Shown: positions 10,560 through 22,119, counted from the stretch's first letter. The stretch is DNA of 64,000 nucleotides from Lepidostoma basale (GCA_022606425.2 JAHDVF020000104.1:124001-188000); one strand, 5' to 3'. Notes: generated by a model from the sequence alone, not told the origin. Program-made: numbers and translations.

Positions 10560-10619
10560 AATATTTAAACTTTGGCACGAAGCCATAACTTTGTGGTTTG
10601 ACATATTTAAAAATAAAAT

Positions 10620-10720
10620 TGAACACTAGTTTAGTGTGTGTATAGCCTTGAGGAAGCTCACTACAGAGTGAAACTACTTGGCGCTACTAGCTCAAATAAG
10701 GTGGTTTATACTAAGTAAAC
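10620..10720 (+). repeat. Hammerhead-like repeat, family G
   Basis: TTGAGGA at 10648, an extra A, stem GCTC/GAGT enclosing ACTACA, then GAAAC at 10670-10674. Only one copy was noticed in this window. Confidence 0.35.
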
Positions 10721-10724
10721 ATGT

Positions 10725-10960
10725 TATTCTAAACGGTATGTTATGATTAGTTGTGGAGCTGAATCGTTACAGATAACTCTTTCAATAATGACAAATGAAG
10801 CAGAAACGCTTACACACATTAAATCGTATAAAAGGAGACTCCGTGTAGCACAAAGGAAATTTGAAAGATCCATGATCCATGATTTAAGATCCGTACACAT
10901 AAGATTCTTAGACTTAATAAGAAACAATAAAATACGTAGAGGGTCGAAGTATTACTAGGG
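10725..10960 (+). pseudogene. RTE-like reverse transcriptase fragment
   Basis: The 71-codon frame from 10743 reads CGAESLQITLSIMTNEAE, then RLRVAQRKFERSMI and NKIRRGSK. This parallels the YGAETWTLT...RFKVAQRAMERAML...NEFIRQQTK segment of the 33-kb ORF. It covers roughly the region after the catalytic domain. Degenerate but in one frame. Confidence 0.65.
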
Positions 10961-11164
10961 TGGTTTCCTATTGACTTCTACAGGTTTTTTTTGTATAAGT
11001 TACGTTCCTCTAGCTGGTGGGTTTCTCGTTTTTTTTTATGTAAGACCAAACATATCTTGAGATAAAATATATATAAAATATATTCGTATTAAATTAAACT
11101 TGCGATACAGAAGACATCGTTCGGTGGAGTAGATCGAAAAGATGATACTGGAGGGACCATATTG

Positions 11165-11565
11165 ATATAATGGATAGTGACAGACTCGCATAAACAGCGG
11201 CTTACGAAATCCCCCCGGACATCGTCACTCAACGAGAAACAATACAAAGTTATAGGGAGAGTTGGACCTCATCATCTAAGGAGACAGGATTTCCGTGTCA
11301 CAGATGGTCAAAACAAATCAATCAATCTGCTGAACTTGATCGCTTCGGAGATCGATGTCTTTCATATTCGTGAAAGTACGTTCAGAAGACAAATACTCTT
11401 GACTTTGAAGAGTATCTAGTATTCCTAATGTCAAACCATCTCTCATGCCTTCCTGGTATTATATATTTATTATATTTAACCTGTACTCAATAGATGTCTT
11501 AAACTATAAAAATTGTTTGTAATATCGTTTGATTGATTTGAAAACTATTAAAATAAAATGAAGAA
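11165..11565 (+). pseudogene. LINE family Q 3' end
   Basis: The open frame to 11419 ends NLIASEIDVFHIRESTFRRQ then ILLTLKSI and a stop, matching the family Q C-terminus. The 5' part of that frame is unrelated or scrambled. The 3' untranslated end follows, with TATTCCTAATGTC and TTAACCTGTACTCAATAGATG, ending in a GATTGATTTGA-like tail. Confidence 0.7.
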
Positions 11566-11990
11566 GAGTAAATAGTGTTTAAATTCGTAAAATTAAAGAA
11601 TTACAAATTTGGATTAAAAGTTAACTATACGAGTATTCCCTCTATTGATGCAAAAGCAATAAGAAGAATGTAATGAGTATTTGAAATGTTCCATCCAAGT
11701 TTTAATTATTTTTGTTAGGTTAACTAGTACGTAAGTACTTGCGGAGAATTCCCGAATGTGTTTTAATTTGAGTTTACGAACATTAATTTGTTTTCAATTT
11801 GAGAGATGTTCGGATTATTGATCTGCCAATATGTCAGACATCCACTTAATCTCGAGTTAAGGAGTGCTCCAGGCTAATTCACACAGTACTTCAGCTCTCG
11901 CATTCCTGTACGACAAGACTTGCTCAATAGGGATGTATACATTTATGCGAGATATCGAGATGTATCTAAAATATCGATTTTTAGTTTTAA
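11566..11990. other. No feature recognised
   Basis: AT-rich. A 67-codon plus frame from 11864 runs into the next LINE fragment in another register and looks accidental. Confidence 0.35.
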
Positions 11991-11999
11991 ATACGGATA

Positions 12000-12435
12000 A
12001 CTATATCCAAATTAGGATTGAATATGAGCCTGGCAAAGAGAAAGGTATTGGGCACGGAAAGCCTTGAAATCAACGTGGACGGCAACAGAATTGAGAATGT
12101 CCAAGAATATACATACCTGGGACACAATATTCGATTGGGCCGAGATAACAAAACAGCAAAGCTAAAAAGAAGAATTGGATTATGCTTGGACGCTTTCGGA
12201 AACATGAGTTACATCCTTAAAAACCGGAAAATGATGACTGGATGATGGAAGATGGAGCCAGAGGGTTACTGAATGAAGGCCAAGGTTGGGCCGGAGAATG
12301 TCGGGAGACAGCCAACCATGTGGAGCGATGATATTATGCGGACTGGAGAACTCTGGCGAGGGACCAAGAGAGATGGAGTGGAGGTGGAGAGGCGTCCAGC
12401 AGTAGATGGAGACAAGCTGAATAAGAAATATAAAT
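12000..12435 (+). pseudogene. RTE-like reverse transcriptase fragment
   Basis: From 12018 the frame reads ESLEINVDGNRIENVQEYTY, LGHNIRLGRDNKTAKLKRRI, matching the thumb region VQEYPYLGQIIQLGRNN..KEANRRI of the 33-kb ORF. After a stop near 12243, degenerate text follows corresponding to the RPPARWTDDL and RWRALGEAY end (TMWSDD, RDGVEVE, RPAVDGDKLN). So internal sequence is deleted between the two parts. Confidence 0.7.
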
Positions 12436-14390
12436 GCACTTAGTTTCGGTTATGGCATAATTTTAATAATAAATATAACTGTTCATGAGTGACGGTTAAT
12501 AAAACATATATTGTTCCTATGTATTTTGAATAAACGAGTACATTTTCTTTTTTTAAATGTAGAAATGGTTCTAATATTTACTTTTTCAAATACGTACATA
12601 TAGCACTATTTTGTTTTATGGTAATACCACGCGAATAATAAAGCTTACACGGGATTTAGACAGACATTACATTATGAAAGTACTTAATATTAATGCCTTG
12701 GGATTTGACAGTATTAAATGGTCATTTCAGTTTGCGTTTAAATCGTGGGTACATTATTTGCTGCAGATTAAATTATATTACTCCATTCGTTGTATAATTG
12801 TATCAGTCTGATGTAAACTTCAATACAATTAATTTAATTCAACATTTTATTTTATTTTTGTACTTATTTATTTAGTTAAAATATAACATATTTATATGGA
12901 ATTTTTAAAACATAATGGTTAAATTTTAAGAATGATTTACTTTGCACTTGGACAATCAATTTAACAGTATGGAATTGTTGGCTTAGGAGGCGCTTTCAAG
13001 ATCCACATGATGTCTTTAGAAGACGAATGACAAATAACAACATTTGATTAATGCAAAACTCACACACGATTCTTCTCTCTAATTTGATATTTTAGGAAAT
13101 ATAGTAAGTAAATTCTTAATTTTGTTCACAACTTTAATGAAACAAAAGAAGCTTATTCAAAGAAATTAATGTTTCTTGTGCTTTTTTAATGTAGCATTCT
13201 TCCATTGATAAATTCATTGAAAACAGTTACTTTTTCATATTTCTTGATCTAAAAAGTTTCCAGAGTGTAATTTTATATTTTTATAATGTATCCATTATAT
13301 CTAGATTCAAAAAAAAAAAACCTAACGATTCATAATACTTTCGTAGTTATTGATTTTACTAAACAAAATATGAAAATTCAAAGCTCCGTGAAATAAAAAA
13401 ATAAGGATTTTGCTGCCAAAGAAACAATTATATAGATTTTTAATAGAAATCAAAAAAATAAAAATTACAACATTTATCAGGAACATAACATGTTTAAACT
13501 CAGTTTTATCTATTTTTTCAGAGTTCCATCACGATTTCTTTTTCGTTTTGACTACAAAAAAAATAGTAATCCAACACCTTCATTCTGGTGACATTCCGTG
13601 TGTGTTACGATCCGGTTAATACAGAACGGTATTCAGATTTGAAATACCTCTTTACGGTCTTGCAAATCTCGCAAGATCTCACATTTACATATGTACATAG
13701 GTATACGTTTGCATTGAAATAAGTCACCTCTACGGTACATAGATATTCACGAGCTTGCTCGACTAGGAGCACGTCTTCCTAATAATATTAGACCTTAGAG
13801 GGTAATTGGTACAGGTTTCGAATATTCCCATATTAAGTCCGATAAATAAGGAATAATTCCTACCACAGATAATTATATAAGCTCACTGTTAAATCGACTT
13901 GATTTCATATTCAAATTTAGAAGTGCTTTCTCGTTATAACTGCGATAATGTTAATATCTGAGAATAAGAACAAAAAAAAATTAAATAAGTTTTTAATCAT
14001 CATAATAATATATTAAGGCAATAATCCGCATGTCAGAAAGATAGAGTACAATAATATTTTAAATACAAGAGAGCGAGAGAGGAATACTTAGATTCTCTTC
14101 AAATTCACCCGTGAATGTTTCTGGAATATTTAAATGTTTGTTCTGATGATTTTTGTATGAAATTATTGTGTAAAACAATAGGATAATAATTTGGTATTGT
14201 TAATTGTGAAATTTTTAACGTTTGTGAATACAAGTTAAAACTTATTACTGATTACGATTATACATTGAACCAAGTTTTTAAAAGGTAGAAAATCTTTACT
14301 TCCGTGAATATTGGATGCAACTCGTAACAAATATTTTTTTTTTGATTCCTTTGTAATGTATTGATATATCTTTGCTAATATACTCGTATC
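12436..14390. other. Long AT-rich stretch, no gene recognised
   Basis: Several 60-70 codon frames exist but none resembles a protein or repeats elsewhere. A patch at about 13570-13830 is less AT-rich. Nothing further can be supported. Confidence 0.45.
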
Positions 14391-14394
14391 TTGG

Positions 14395-14585
14395 AGACCG
14401 TAGACGGCAAAGAGAAGTGCAGGGCAACCGCAACTACGGTGGAAGGATGATCTGAACAGACACGTCGGAATAACCTGGATGCAGTCTGCCCAGGACAGAG
14501 TGACATGGAAGCGAATGGAGGAGGTCTTTGTCCAAGAGCGGACGGGAATAGGCTGAGGAAGAAGAAGAAGATATCTTTGCACACA
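14395..14585 (+). pseudogene. RTE-like LINE, C-terminal end with GAA tail
   Basis: In frame: AGQPQLRWKDDLNRHVGITW, then QSAQDRVTWKRMEEVFVQE and a stop, followed by GAAGAAGAAGAAG. This is the usual RTE-type end (GRP..RW.DDL....W...AQDR..W). The minus-strand element at 40430-40620 belongs to the same subfamily. Minus-strand frames over this stretch are shadows. Confidence 0.75.
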
Positions 14586-15000
14586 CGTTCCACGATTTTT
14601 CTATCCTTGAAGACTTTAATTTAGTATTTGAATAATTTGATCGCATTCTCTATGACAATAATAGACTTTACAAATAGGTTTTAATGTTGCCCCTATAATA
14701 ATAAAAATTAGCAGAACAAGGCTCCGAAGATAAGACTACACTATAGAAATACTCCATTACCATGCCGTGAAAAAGTTTATTTCCGCAATTTCTAAAAAAT
14801 ACGTCCATGCTTAGAGGAGAAAACCTCAAACCAAAAAATGACGTAGCCAGATAAATATGTTAATTTTAATAAACTTGAATACAATGACGCCCTGGTATAT
14901 GCGAATTCCGTGATAGATCTCCTTCTTCATTCTAACTATCATTACCGGATTCGAGGATTCTGCGAGGATTTTCCTTGCAGTTTAGACTGATGAAATAATT
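14586..15000. other. No feature recognised
   Basis: AT-rich sequence without shared blocks or credible frames. Confidence 0.35.
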
Positions 15001-15002
15001 GA

Positions 15003-15435
15003 TACCTACCGGCCGCCAGAACCAATCTGCCTCTGGTGACACCGGCGGGAAGAGCAATTAGTCAGCTGAACGCGGTCTCCTCTGAGATCCACGTCTTTCA
15101 TATTAGTGAAAGTACGTTCAGAAGACAAATTCTCTTGACTTTGGAAATTATCTTGTATTCCTAATGTCGAATGAAAAAGACCGATATAGTGTAATGGACG
15201 TCAATTGGCGGAATTCTGACTCAATTTTAACGCGAAACGATGGGTAGCGTTAACACAAGCCTCTGTCTAATGTTAACTCAATTATGACCTAAACCATAAT
15301 CGGTCAGTTTATGTTGTATGTATATAATATTTTACCTGTACCCTATAGATAAATAAAAACTTAAACATCTATGCTGTTTGTAATGTCTGTAGAGTAAAAA
15401 TAAACTGATTTGATTTGATTTGATTGATTTGATAT
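15003..15435 (+). pseudogene. LINE family Q 3' end
   Basis: Reads TYRPPEPICLW-type text in one register and, allowing frame shifts, RTNLPLVTP, RAISQLNAVSSEI, VFHISESTFRRQILLTLEI. The nucleotide match to 25190-25345 is close. The 3' end has an insertion of about 140 bp relative to the 25-kb copy before the TTTTACCTGTACC block. The tail is TTTGATTTGATTTGATTGAT. Confidence 0.7.
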
Positions 15436-15476
15436 TTCACATTTTTGAAATATCAAAATATTGGATGTTACAGTGT

Positions 15477-15535
15477 GCATGTATGTGTGTGTGTATGTGT
15501 GTGTGTGTGTGTGTTCTGTGTGTATGTGTTGCAGT
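15477..15535. repeat. TG/GTGTAT microsatellite
   Basis: Imperfect run of TG dinucleotides interrupted by TA and TC. Confidence 0.85.
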
Positions 15536-15839
15536 TTCTCCAGCTTATTTCAAATAATATTATGTTTGCGATTTGTTGTATTCACTAGTTGCAATTTCAT
15601 TACTGCCTGACATCCCCAACCATTCCACGAACTTTGGCGAGGGCGTGAGCTTGGCAGTAATTGAGTAACAATTATCGGTAAATGTTCATATGCGTTACTA
15701 AAACACGGCTATTGATGCATACGCGAATATAATTACAGAAGCGCTATTGTAACATTTACATAAACTAACAGGATATTAATTATTGTACTATGGCGGTGTT
15801 ACACGTCAATACCAACGATTAAATTGTTAAGTTTACATT

Positions 15840-15945
15840 TACATTGGATGGAAAAGGCACAAGATAGGGATATGTGGAGAAGTATGGGGGAGGTCCGTGT
15901 CCAGCTGTGGACGACAACGGCTGTCTAAGTAAGTAAAGTAAGTAA
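15840..15945 (+). pseudogene. RTE-like LINE extreme 3' end with AAGT tail
   Basis: In frame: KAQDRDMWRSMGEVRVQLW, then TTTAV and a stop, followed by reiterated AAGT units. Matches the AQDR..W...GE..V...W terminus of RTE-type ORFs. Confidence 0.7.
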
Positions 15946-16086
15946 CATGTTAAAATTGATTTGTATTTATTGTTAATTGAACAATGCTGTAAAACTTAAT
16001 ATATCATTTATTTAATATATTTGTGTTTGATAAAAAAAAGTTAAGTAGATGAGTTTTTAAATCGTATTTTATGGTTGTGACATTGA

Positions 16087-16160
16087 AACTAACTAACTAA
16101 CTAACTATCACGCCATCTCCCTGAAAGGGTAGGCAGAAAGAATGGACTGTCACACTTTTA
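16087..16160 (-). pseudogene. LINE family T extreme 3' end
   Basis: Reverse of the TTAG tail (CTAACTAACTAACTA), then the reverse of the terminal segment. Beyond 16160 the match ends. Confidence 0.7.
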
Positions 16161-16350
16161 CTGATGCGGCACTCCATCCTTCTCTTTTCGCTCCGCGGGA
16201 GACGCGGTGTGATGGGTTGCGAACCTCATCGCCACCAATAGGCATCTCCCGCGCACACTTCGATCGTGCAACACCCACAAAATAAATCTTAAATAAATAA
16301 TATAAAATACAATGATATAAAATAAAATAACAAAATAAAAATAATTTAAC
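16161..16350 (-). repeat. Unassigned GC-rich block with an A/T tail
   Basis: 16161-16290 is much richer in G and C than its surroundings, and on the minus strand follows an ATTTATT-rich leader. Overlapping minus frames read HHTASPAERKEKDGVPH and HRVSRGAKREGWSAAS. It may be another retroelement 3' end, but I do not recognise it. Confidence 0.3.
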
Positions 16351-16359
16351 ACAAAATGT

Positions 16360-16552
16360 TCTTTTTAGATGGTGCACATATTGTCTATTTAATTTATGTT
16401 CCACGAATCCGTCGTTTTTTTTTAAATTTAGCACATAATGTAATAACACATAATGTTTTTTTCGATGTTGCACATGTTGACATGGACGATCCGGACTTTT
16501 GTGTTTATTTAATTTATGTTACATTTACGTATCCACCGTTTTTTTAAATTAG
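16360..16552. repeat. Imperfect direct duplication
   Basis: The order TTTTTAGATGGTGCACAT, CTATTTAATTTATGTT, CC(A/G)..CGTTTTTT, AAATT(T)AGC at 16366-16437 is repeated with changes and an insertion at 16458-16552. Confidence 0.5.
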
Positions 16553-16689
16553 CTGTAATTAGGCACTTAACCAGCAAGAACTTTGAAATAATATTGAAGG
16601 AATTATTCAAATTGTCATTGGAACAAATGAAAAATTTATTTTTACACCTGTCAATATTCTTTATAAAAACGATAAAACAATATAATTGA

Positions 16690-17165
16690 ATTATATTGAA
16701 ATTATTGAATTATGTTAAGCTCCGAGAAATAATAGGGCACAGTCCTGAATAAAGCAAAACATATAAAAAACAGTGTTATTTTAGAATAAAAAAAAACTGA
16801 GTTTTTAAATTAATAAAAAACATTGAATTTTATAACATCGTTATAATGGAGAAAAATAGCAAAAAGTGTTTTTTTATTATAAAAAACAGTGTTTTTTAAG
16901 AATTTTAAAAAAAGTTCTTAAATTCATAAAAAAAAATCTACAACATCGTTAAATAAAGCAGAAAATATAAAGAACAGTGTTTTTTTTTTAAATAAATCAA
17001 AAAGTGTTTAAAAAATACTAGGCTTTTCAATGCATAAAAAAATCATTTAATTTTACAACATCGTTTTTCTTCATAGCTCTGTCAAATGAAATTATACTTT
17101 CCTCAATTAAGCAAATGAAGATAAATACAGTGTTTTTTTTAAACCTGAAAAAATACATAAGATTA
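16690..17165. repeat. Degenerate tandem repeat, unit about 115-120 bp
   Basis: Blocks of ATAAAAAACAGTGTTTTTT alternate with ACAACATCGTTAAATAAAGC-like blocks three to four times. Divergence is high. Confidence 0.45.
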
Positions 17166-17655
17166 TCAATAATGTTTTTCTTTTAAAAGCTAGACAAGTA
17201 AATCAAGTACTGAATCGTATTTTTATAGCTCTCGCTATACTTATAGAAGCATTCCATTCAATTCTTGAGTTAATTGAAAATGGATTACTGAACGATTTTC
17301 TCATTAAGCCGCAATTACTACAACGAACGCTGCAAACAAAGTCGTATAGAAGATACAGATACTGAGTACTGAAGTTCGAGATGTATTTCTCTCAAAGAGC
17401 TCATGAAACGAATTAAACACGAAATGGAATAATCTGAGTTATCTCCGTGATATATGCTTATTTTATGAAACAAATAAGTATAATATGTTTTATGTTTTTA
17501 ATAAGTAGAATAATAAAAACATCAAATTAAATGATACATTGAAAATTATTATTTATTTGGAAACAACATTTCTTTATTTTTACAAATTGAAATACATGTT
17601 TGTTTTAATTTAATTATTGTGTTAATTTTTTACTAAAGTGTTGTTTACAAAGAAA
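17166..17655. other. No feature recognised
   Basis: AT-rich. No credible frame or shared block. Confidence 0.35.
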
Positions 17656-17659
17656 TAAA

Positions 17660-17850
17660 CATTATTAGATGGCACATTGAAACTGATACAACTTCCAAAA
17701 ATTTGTCATACATGTTCATAAAGAAAGGTGGTATGGGAAATGTTGTAATTACATAAAGCGTGCGCTTAACCCAACCATTGACAGGTCATACCTTGATCAA
17801 CCATATTCAGTTTCCAATTTGCATCTTCGTCTCTATTGAGATACAATTAA
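17660..17850. mobile_element. Fold-back element family X, single arm, copy 3
   Basis: Close to 4805-5035: CCAAAAATTTGTCATACATG, GGGAAATGTTGTAATTAC, CCCAACCATTGACAGGTC and the terminal TCTCTATTGAGATACAATTA. Compared with the 4.8-kb copy it has a short deletion around the GTCATAAGTCC block. Confidence 0.65.
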
Positions 17851-17921
17851 ATAAACATTGTTCAATTAATCTGGAACACAAAGTTATGGTGAATATGGAA
17901 GGAGTGACATATTATGGTCTG

Positions 17922-18570
17922 GTAACTTAAGCCGATTTTCATGTCTTTTTTGGAAGGCGTTATTTTGTAGGAAAATAAAAATGAATCGTTTTGGATATTT
18001 AGGATGTTTTTATTTACATATTAAAGATACCGATTTTTTTTAATGTTATAGTTTATTATTATTATAATTATTGATCTAAGTTCGCACCTCGAAAAAAAAA
18101 GCGCGTGGGTGGCCCCGGTGAATTTCGCTATTGATGTTATCTGAAATCAAAATTCTTTAAATTTTTAATCTAAAGACATGTCATGTTGGAACTACCCAGA
18201 CATTTTTTCACCACTAACTTTTTATTTTACAACCCCTTCTTTGCTGACTTTTTTTTCAATGTCCGCCATTTTGTTATTTATCCATAAAATTTAACTTCTG
18301 TAGTTCCGACCAGAATGACACGTCTTTAGATTAAGAATTTTTGATATCAGATAACATCGAGAGCCAAAATCACCGGGGCCACCCACGCGCTTTTATTTCG
18401 AGGTGTTAACTTCGATCAATTATAATAATAATAAACAATTTAATTTTTTAATTTTTTTTTTGTATCTTTAATATGTAAATAAAAACATCCTAAATATCCA
18501 AAACGATTCATTTTTATTTTCCTACAAAAAAACGCCCTCCAAAAAAGACATGAAAATCGGCTTAAGTTAC
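17922..18570. mobile_element. Fold-back element with about 270-bp arms
   Basis: Left arm starts GTAACTTAAGCCGATTTTCA; the right arm ends with its reverse complement at 18570. Arms run to about 18193 and from about 18300, with a loop of about 105 bp. The arms include GGGTGGCCCCGGTGA / TCACCGGGGCCACCC and are about 90 percent alike, with unequal poly-T and ATT runs. No coding frame; superfamily unknown. Confidence 0.75.
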
Positions 18571-18779
18571 AAGTCTACCTTAAATTATTTGTCTGGGTTA
18601 CAAGAACAAACTAAATGATAATAAAATAAAACATTTAGTTTGTTTTCATAATTCAGACGAAGCCGGTTGGTTCGACAAAACAAAATAAAGTGGTATAAAA
18701 ACAAAGTATAATATAATAGAATTTTTAAATATTTTTAATATTGCATTGAAATTAACTGATTCATACGAATGTAAAAATT

Positions 18780-19050
18780 AAACTGATTACTTCTTCTATA
18801 TCATTGATCTGTTCTTGAACGGGGGCATCCCATGAGAGAATCTTTCCATCTTCTTGGCCTTCTTCCTGACACGTTTATAACCCACGGTTATATTGTGGGT
18901 AACCACATGGGGATTTCTTCTTGCACCCCCCATTTAATCTAGATAGTCTCTTCAGTGCCGTCGATTTCCTACCCCTTCTAACTCTTCTCTTCCATCTGAC
19001 AGGCCTCTCTTAAAATTTTAACCAGATAATATTGCTTTGGCTGAAAAACT
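18780..19050 (-). other. GC-richer patch with a basic open frame
   Basis: On the minus strand, 19009 down to about 18875 reads RPVRWKRRVRRGRKSTALK, then SRLNGGCKKKSPCGYPQYN and a stop. A second register continues KRVRKKAKKMERFSHGMPP. The strong Arg/Lys bias suggests a decayed coding or retroelement piece, but no family can be named. Confidence 0.3.
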
Positions 19051-19389
19051 ATGATACTCCAACATTATTAAATATTTGAAAACACTGTTATTATACGAAT
19101 AACAATTTATTTTTGTGAGATGTCGCTGTTATCATTAAATCAAGCCCAGCGAAAACACACATAGCGTTTACATTCATTTTTATTCAAATAATTTTAAACA
19201 CTTATATAACTTATTTATTTCCATTGTTGAAATTTAATACCTAGACCCCAATAAGAACTTTAAATGATTATTTTCAATTTATTCATAATATTTGTTATAA
19301 CAAAAGCATAAACGTTCCGAAATAAATCATTTTAATATCTGTCAAAACTGACCACATTTGTGAATTTTTTAAATAATATTTTTAATATT

Positions 19390-19470
19390 TATATTTATAT
19401 ATAATAATATCACTGATGAAGGGCTTGTGTGTCCGAAACATGTTAAGTACCTATTTAATTTTTTTAAAGT
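19390..19470 (+). repeat. Hammerhead-like repeat, family B, intact core
   Basis: At 19413-19444: perfect CTGATGA, extra A, stem GGGC/GTCC (one G-U), GAAAC, AT, GTT. The 5' part is AT-rich. Confidence 0.6.
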
Positions 19471-19479
19471 GAGTCCTGG

Positions 19480-20205
19480 TGAATAGTATGTGGTATGCAT
19501 GCGAAATGATCTGATGATGAATGTTAATAAGTCCAAAGTAATTATTTTTGAAAAATAAAAAATCATGACAGTCTGCAATATTAGCGTGAATGGTAAAATT
19601 TTGGAGCAAGCAGATGAGTTCGTGTATTTAGGTAGTATGTTTACAAAAAATGGACGAGTGGAGAGGGATATTGAACAAAGGGTTGGGGCAGGCAACAAAG
19701 TGAATGGTGCACTTAAAGTTGTCATCGCAAACAAAAACCCATCCAAAAAAACTAGAATGGCAGTGCACAATGGTGTTCTTGTACCGACCCTTATGTATGG
19801 AAGCGAAGCATGGAACTGGTAAAAGAAGGATGAAAGTAGAAATGAGATCTCTTAGACGAATGTGTAATACTATTGAGTGTCGAATGAAAATATAATAAGT
19901 GAATGCGGTGCGAATGATGGTGTTATGAGCAAAATAATGAAAGGATCATTAAGATGGTTTGGTCACATGGGAAGAATGAATGTAAAAAAATTGTATGTTA
20001 ACGATTTAAATGGAATCAGAAAGAGAAAGACCGAGGAAAACGTGGCACTATCAAATAAATCAAATATTGATTGTCGGCCACGTGAGGAGTCAGAGAAATC
20101 GACGAGCGTGCATTCCACGATGTATGAATGTTTAGGAAGCGATTCTTTCTGCCTACCCCTTAAGGGAAACAGCATGATTGTAAGTTAGTTAGTTAGTTAG
20201 AGCGT
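19480..20205 (+). pseudogene. LINE family T, longest copy of the reverse transcriptase end
   Basis: Frame from 19565 reads ISVNGKILEQADEFVYLGSM, FTKNGRVERDIEQRV, AGNKVNGALK, TRMAVHNGVLVPTLMYGSEA, WNW and a stop. This is the connection region after the catalytic domain of a non-LTR reverse transcriptase (YLGS....G....DI..R...A, then L.Y.SE.W). Further frames read ECGANDGVMSKIMKGSLRW, FGHMGRMN and the C-terminus with shifts. It ends in the TTAG tail at 20188-20203. The catalytic domain is absent, so the copy is 5'-truncated and dead. Confidence 0.8.
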
Positions 20206-20289
20206 TGTGTACTAAGTATATAAAAAATGAAACATTAAACATCTACAACACAAAGTTTTGACGAATATAGAAGAAACTTATATAATTGG

Positions 20290-20425
20290 TTTTAACATCA
20301 TTTTAAATGTTTTTATACTGAACCGTTTTCAACTAGTTATTTTGTAACCTTATCGAAGCTTCGGTGGTAGCGAAACCGATTGGTTCCAAAAAAACATATA
20401 AGGCTGTGTTAAAACAAATTATGTG
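20290..20425 (+). repeat. Possible decayed hammerhead-like repeat
   Basis: TTATCGA, extra A, short stem GCT/AGC, GAAAC, CG, ATT at about 20352-20386. It resembles family E in the GAAACCG step, but the core is poor. Confidence 0.25.
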
Positions 20426-20729
20426 ATTTAAATTATTTTTAAGAAAATATTCATCCATTAAAATAAAGGGCTTTTGTAAAATGTTATAATAAAATATACC
20501 GCAGAATAAAATCATATTTAAAGGTTCTCGCAAAAAAATAACGAAGTTCATGTTATTCCTTTGTTTTTCAAAAATGTTTCTTAAAACATAAGTTAACATT
20601 TCCATTGAAACCTCCCCTGCTAATATTTTTCCACCGAATCCACAGTTATTAAAATATACAAAAATTCGACCAAATTATTAATTAAAATATTCATTAAAAA
20701 ACATTCCGATAATTATTATAACTAGATAT

Positions 20730-20870
20730 TGGTTAATGTGCTTAAGTCACCTGAAAAATGTTATTCACTTTTTTAATCTGTCTTTTTTTTCATATGTACT
20801 TTGTACATACAACACTATTAAAATTATATATCAGACATGTTTGGAAAACCAGTCATACTTCAGTAATTTA
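20730..20870 (-). repeat. Hammerhead-like repeat, family B, degenerate
   Basis: Minus strand at 20833-20863: CTGAAGT, weak stem, AAACATGTC. Body as in other family B copies. Confidence 0.45.
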
Positions 20871-21169
20871 ATAAAGATAATGGGTTTGAAATTTTGCATG
20901 TTAATAATAGAAATATAACTTTGAGCAATCTCGAAATTTTAGAAATTAAAAAAGCAATAAAAAATAAAGAAATATTATAAATGATCAAATAAATTAAACG
21001 CCAAGCCCACTCTTTTATTTATTTCCTTTGTTGTAAGTAATTTTCTGAATCCCAATAATAACTTAAAATTATTATATCAAAATTTTAATTGATTCAAAAT
21101 ATTTGTTATAACAAAAGCACACACGTTCCAAAATAAATCTTTATAACATCTGTTGAAATTGATCATATT

Positions 21170-21340
21170 TGTTAATAATTTTATAATATTTCAAAAAACA
21201 TATCTTTATAATATGAATCACTGAAGAAGGACTGGTTGCCCGAAACATGTCTGATATATAATTTTAATAGTGTTGTATATACAAATTATATACATAAAAA
21301 AATACAAATAAAACATCTACAACACAAGTATGGCGAACAT
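21170..21340 (+). repeat. Hammerhead-like repeat, family B
   Basis: 21221-21251: CTGAAGA, extra A, stem GGAC/GCCC-like (one mismatch), GAAAC, AT, GTC. The body runs to the ACACAAGTATGGCGAA block. Confidence 0.55.
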
Positions 21341-21845
21341 GTAATGAGAAATGAAACATGTCAAGATAAATGTAATCATTGTATGGAAAGCAAAGCAAGA
21401 ATACCAAAGCTTTGTGGCAAGGGGTTAAAGGATTCATTATTTTCATTCATTTACTATCACGGATTTAATTCTCACTACCCTACTCAACATTGCGATAATG
21501 AATGCTTATCAAGTTCTCACTTCAGGCACATAGTTTCGCAGTACGAGAACAATAAATTCTCTACTCTGAAGATGGTTGATAAACGCTATCTAATGTGACA
21601 GTATTCTTTAGTTTAAAATATGCTTCGAGTTACAAATGCATGCATTCAATCATCGCGTATCTCTCTATGCATCGCACTTGTAAGACGCAAGAAAATTAAG
21701 CACCATACTATATCATCCTATACAATCAGCCGTCTAGAATCTTGATAAATTGATATAGATATGCAGTTCAATTGATGGTTACAAATCAAAATATTATTTA
21801 GATATCCTTATATGAAAAATTAACATTGTATGTTTAAGCAATTGT
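21341..21845. other. No gene recognised
   Basis: A 120-codon plus frame (21236-21598) overlaps the family B repeat in its first third. Its remainder (GLKDSLFSFIYYHGFNSHYP and onward) resembles nothing I know. I do not call it as a gene. Confidence 0.35.
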
Positions 21846-21849
21846 AAAT

Positions 21850-21990
21850 GATTTTCTTCCATATACGCCATACTTTGTGTTGTTATGATACACTTATATT
21901 TAACAAATAAAATTACATAGACATGTTTCGGACAAACAGTCCTTCTTCAGTAATACATATTATAAAGATACATTTTTAAAAATATTATTA
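21850..21990 (-). repeat. Hammerhead-like repeat, family B, well preserved
   Basis: Minus-strand motif at 21920-21950: CTGAAGA, extra A, stem GGAC/GTCC with loop TGTTT, GAAAC, AT, GTC. Confidence 0.6.
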
Positions 21991-22119
21991 AATTGTTTAC
22001 ATGATCTGACAGATGTTATAAAGATTTAAATTGAATAAAATTTTAAAAATATATAAATTAGATTAAATTGAATCATAATATTGTTTATAACAAAAGCATA
22101 AACGTTCAAAAATAAATCG

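Noticed and set aside
14235..14646. Three overlapping minus-strand frames
   Set aside because: They cover a plus-strand RTE 3' end in antisense.
21236..21598. 120-codon plus-strand frame as a gene
   Set aside because: Its first third is the body of a family B repeat and the rest has no similarity or supporting context.
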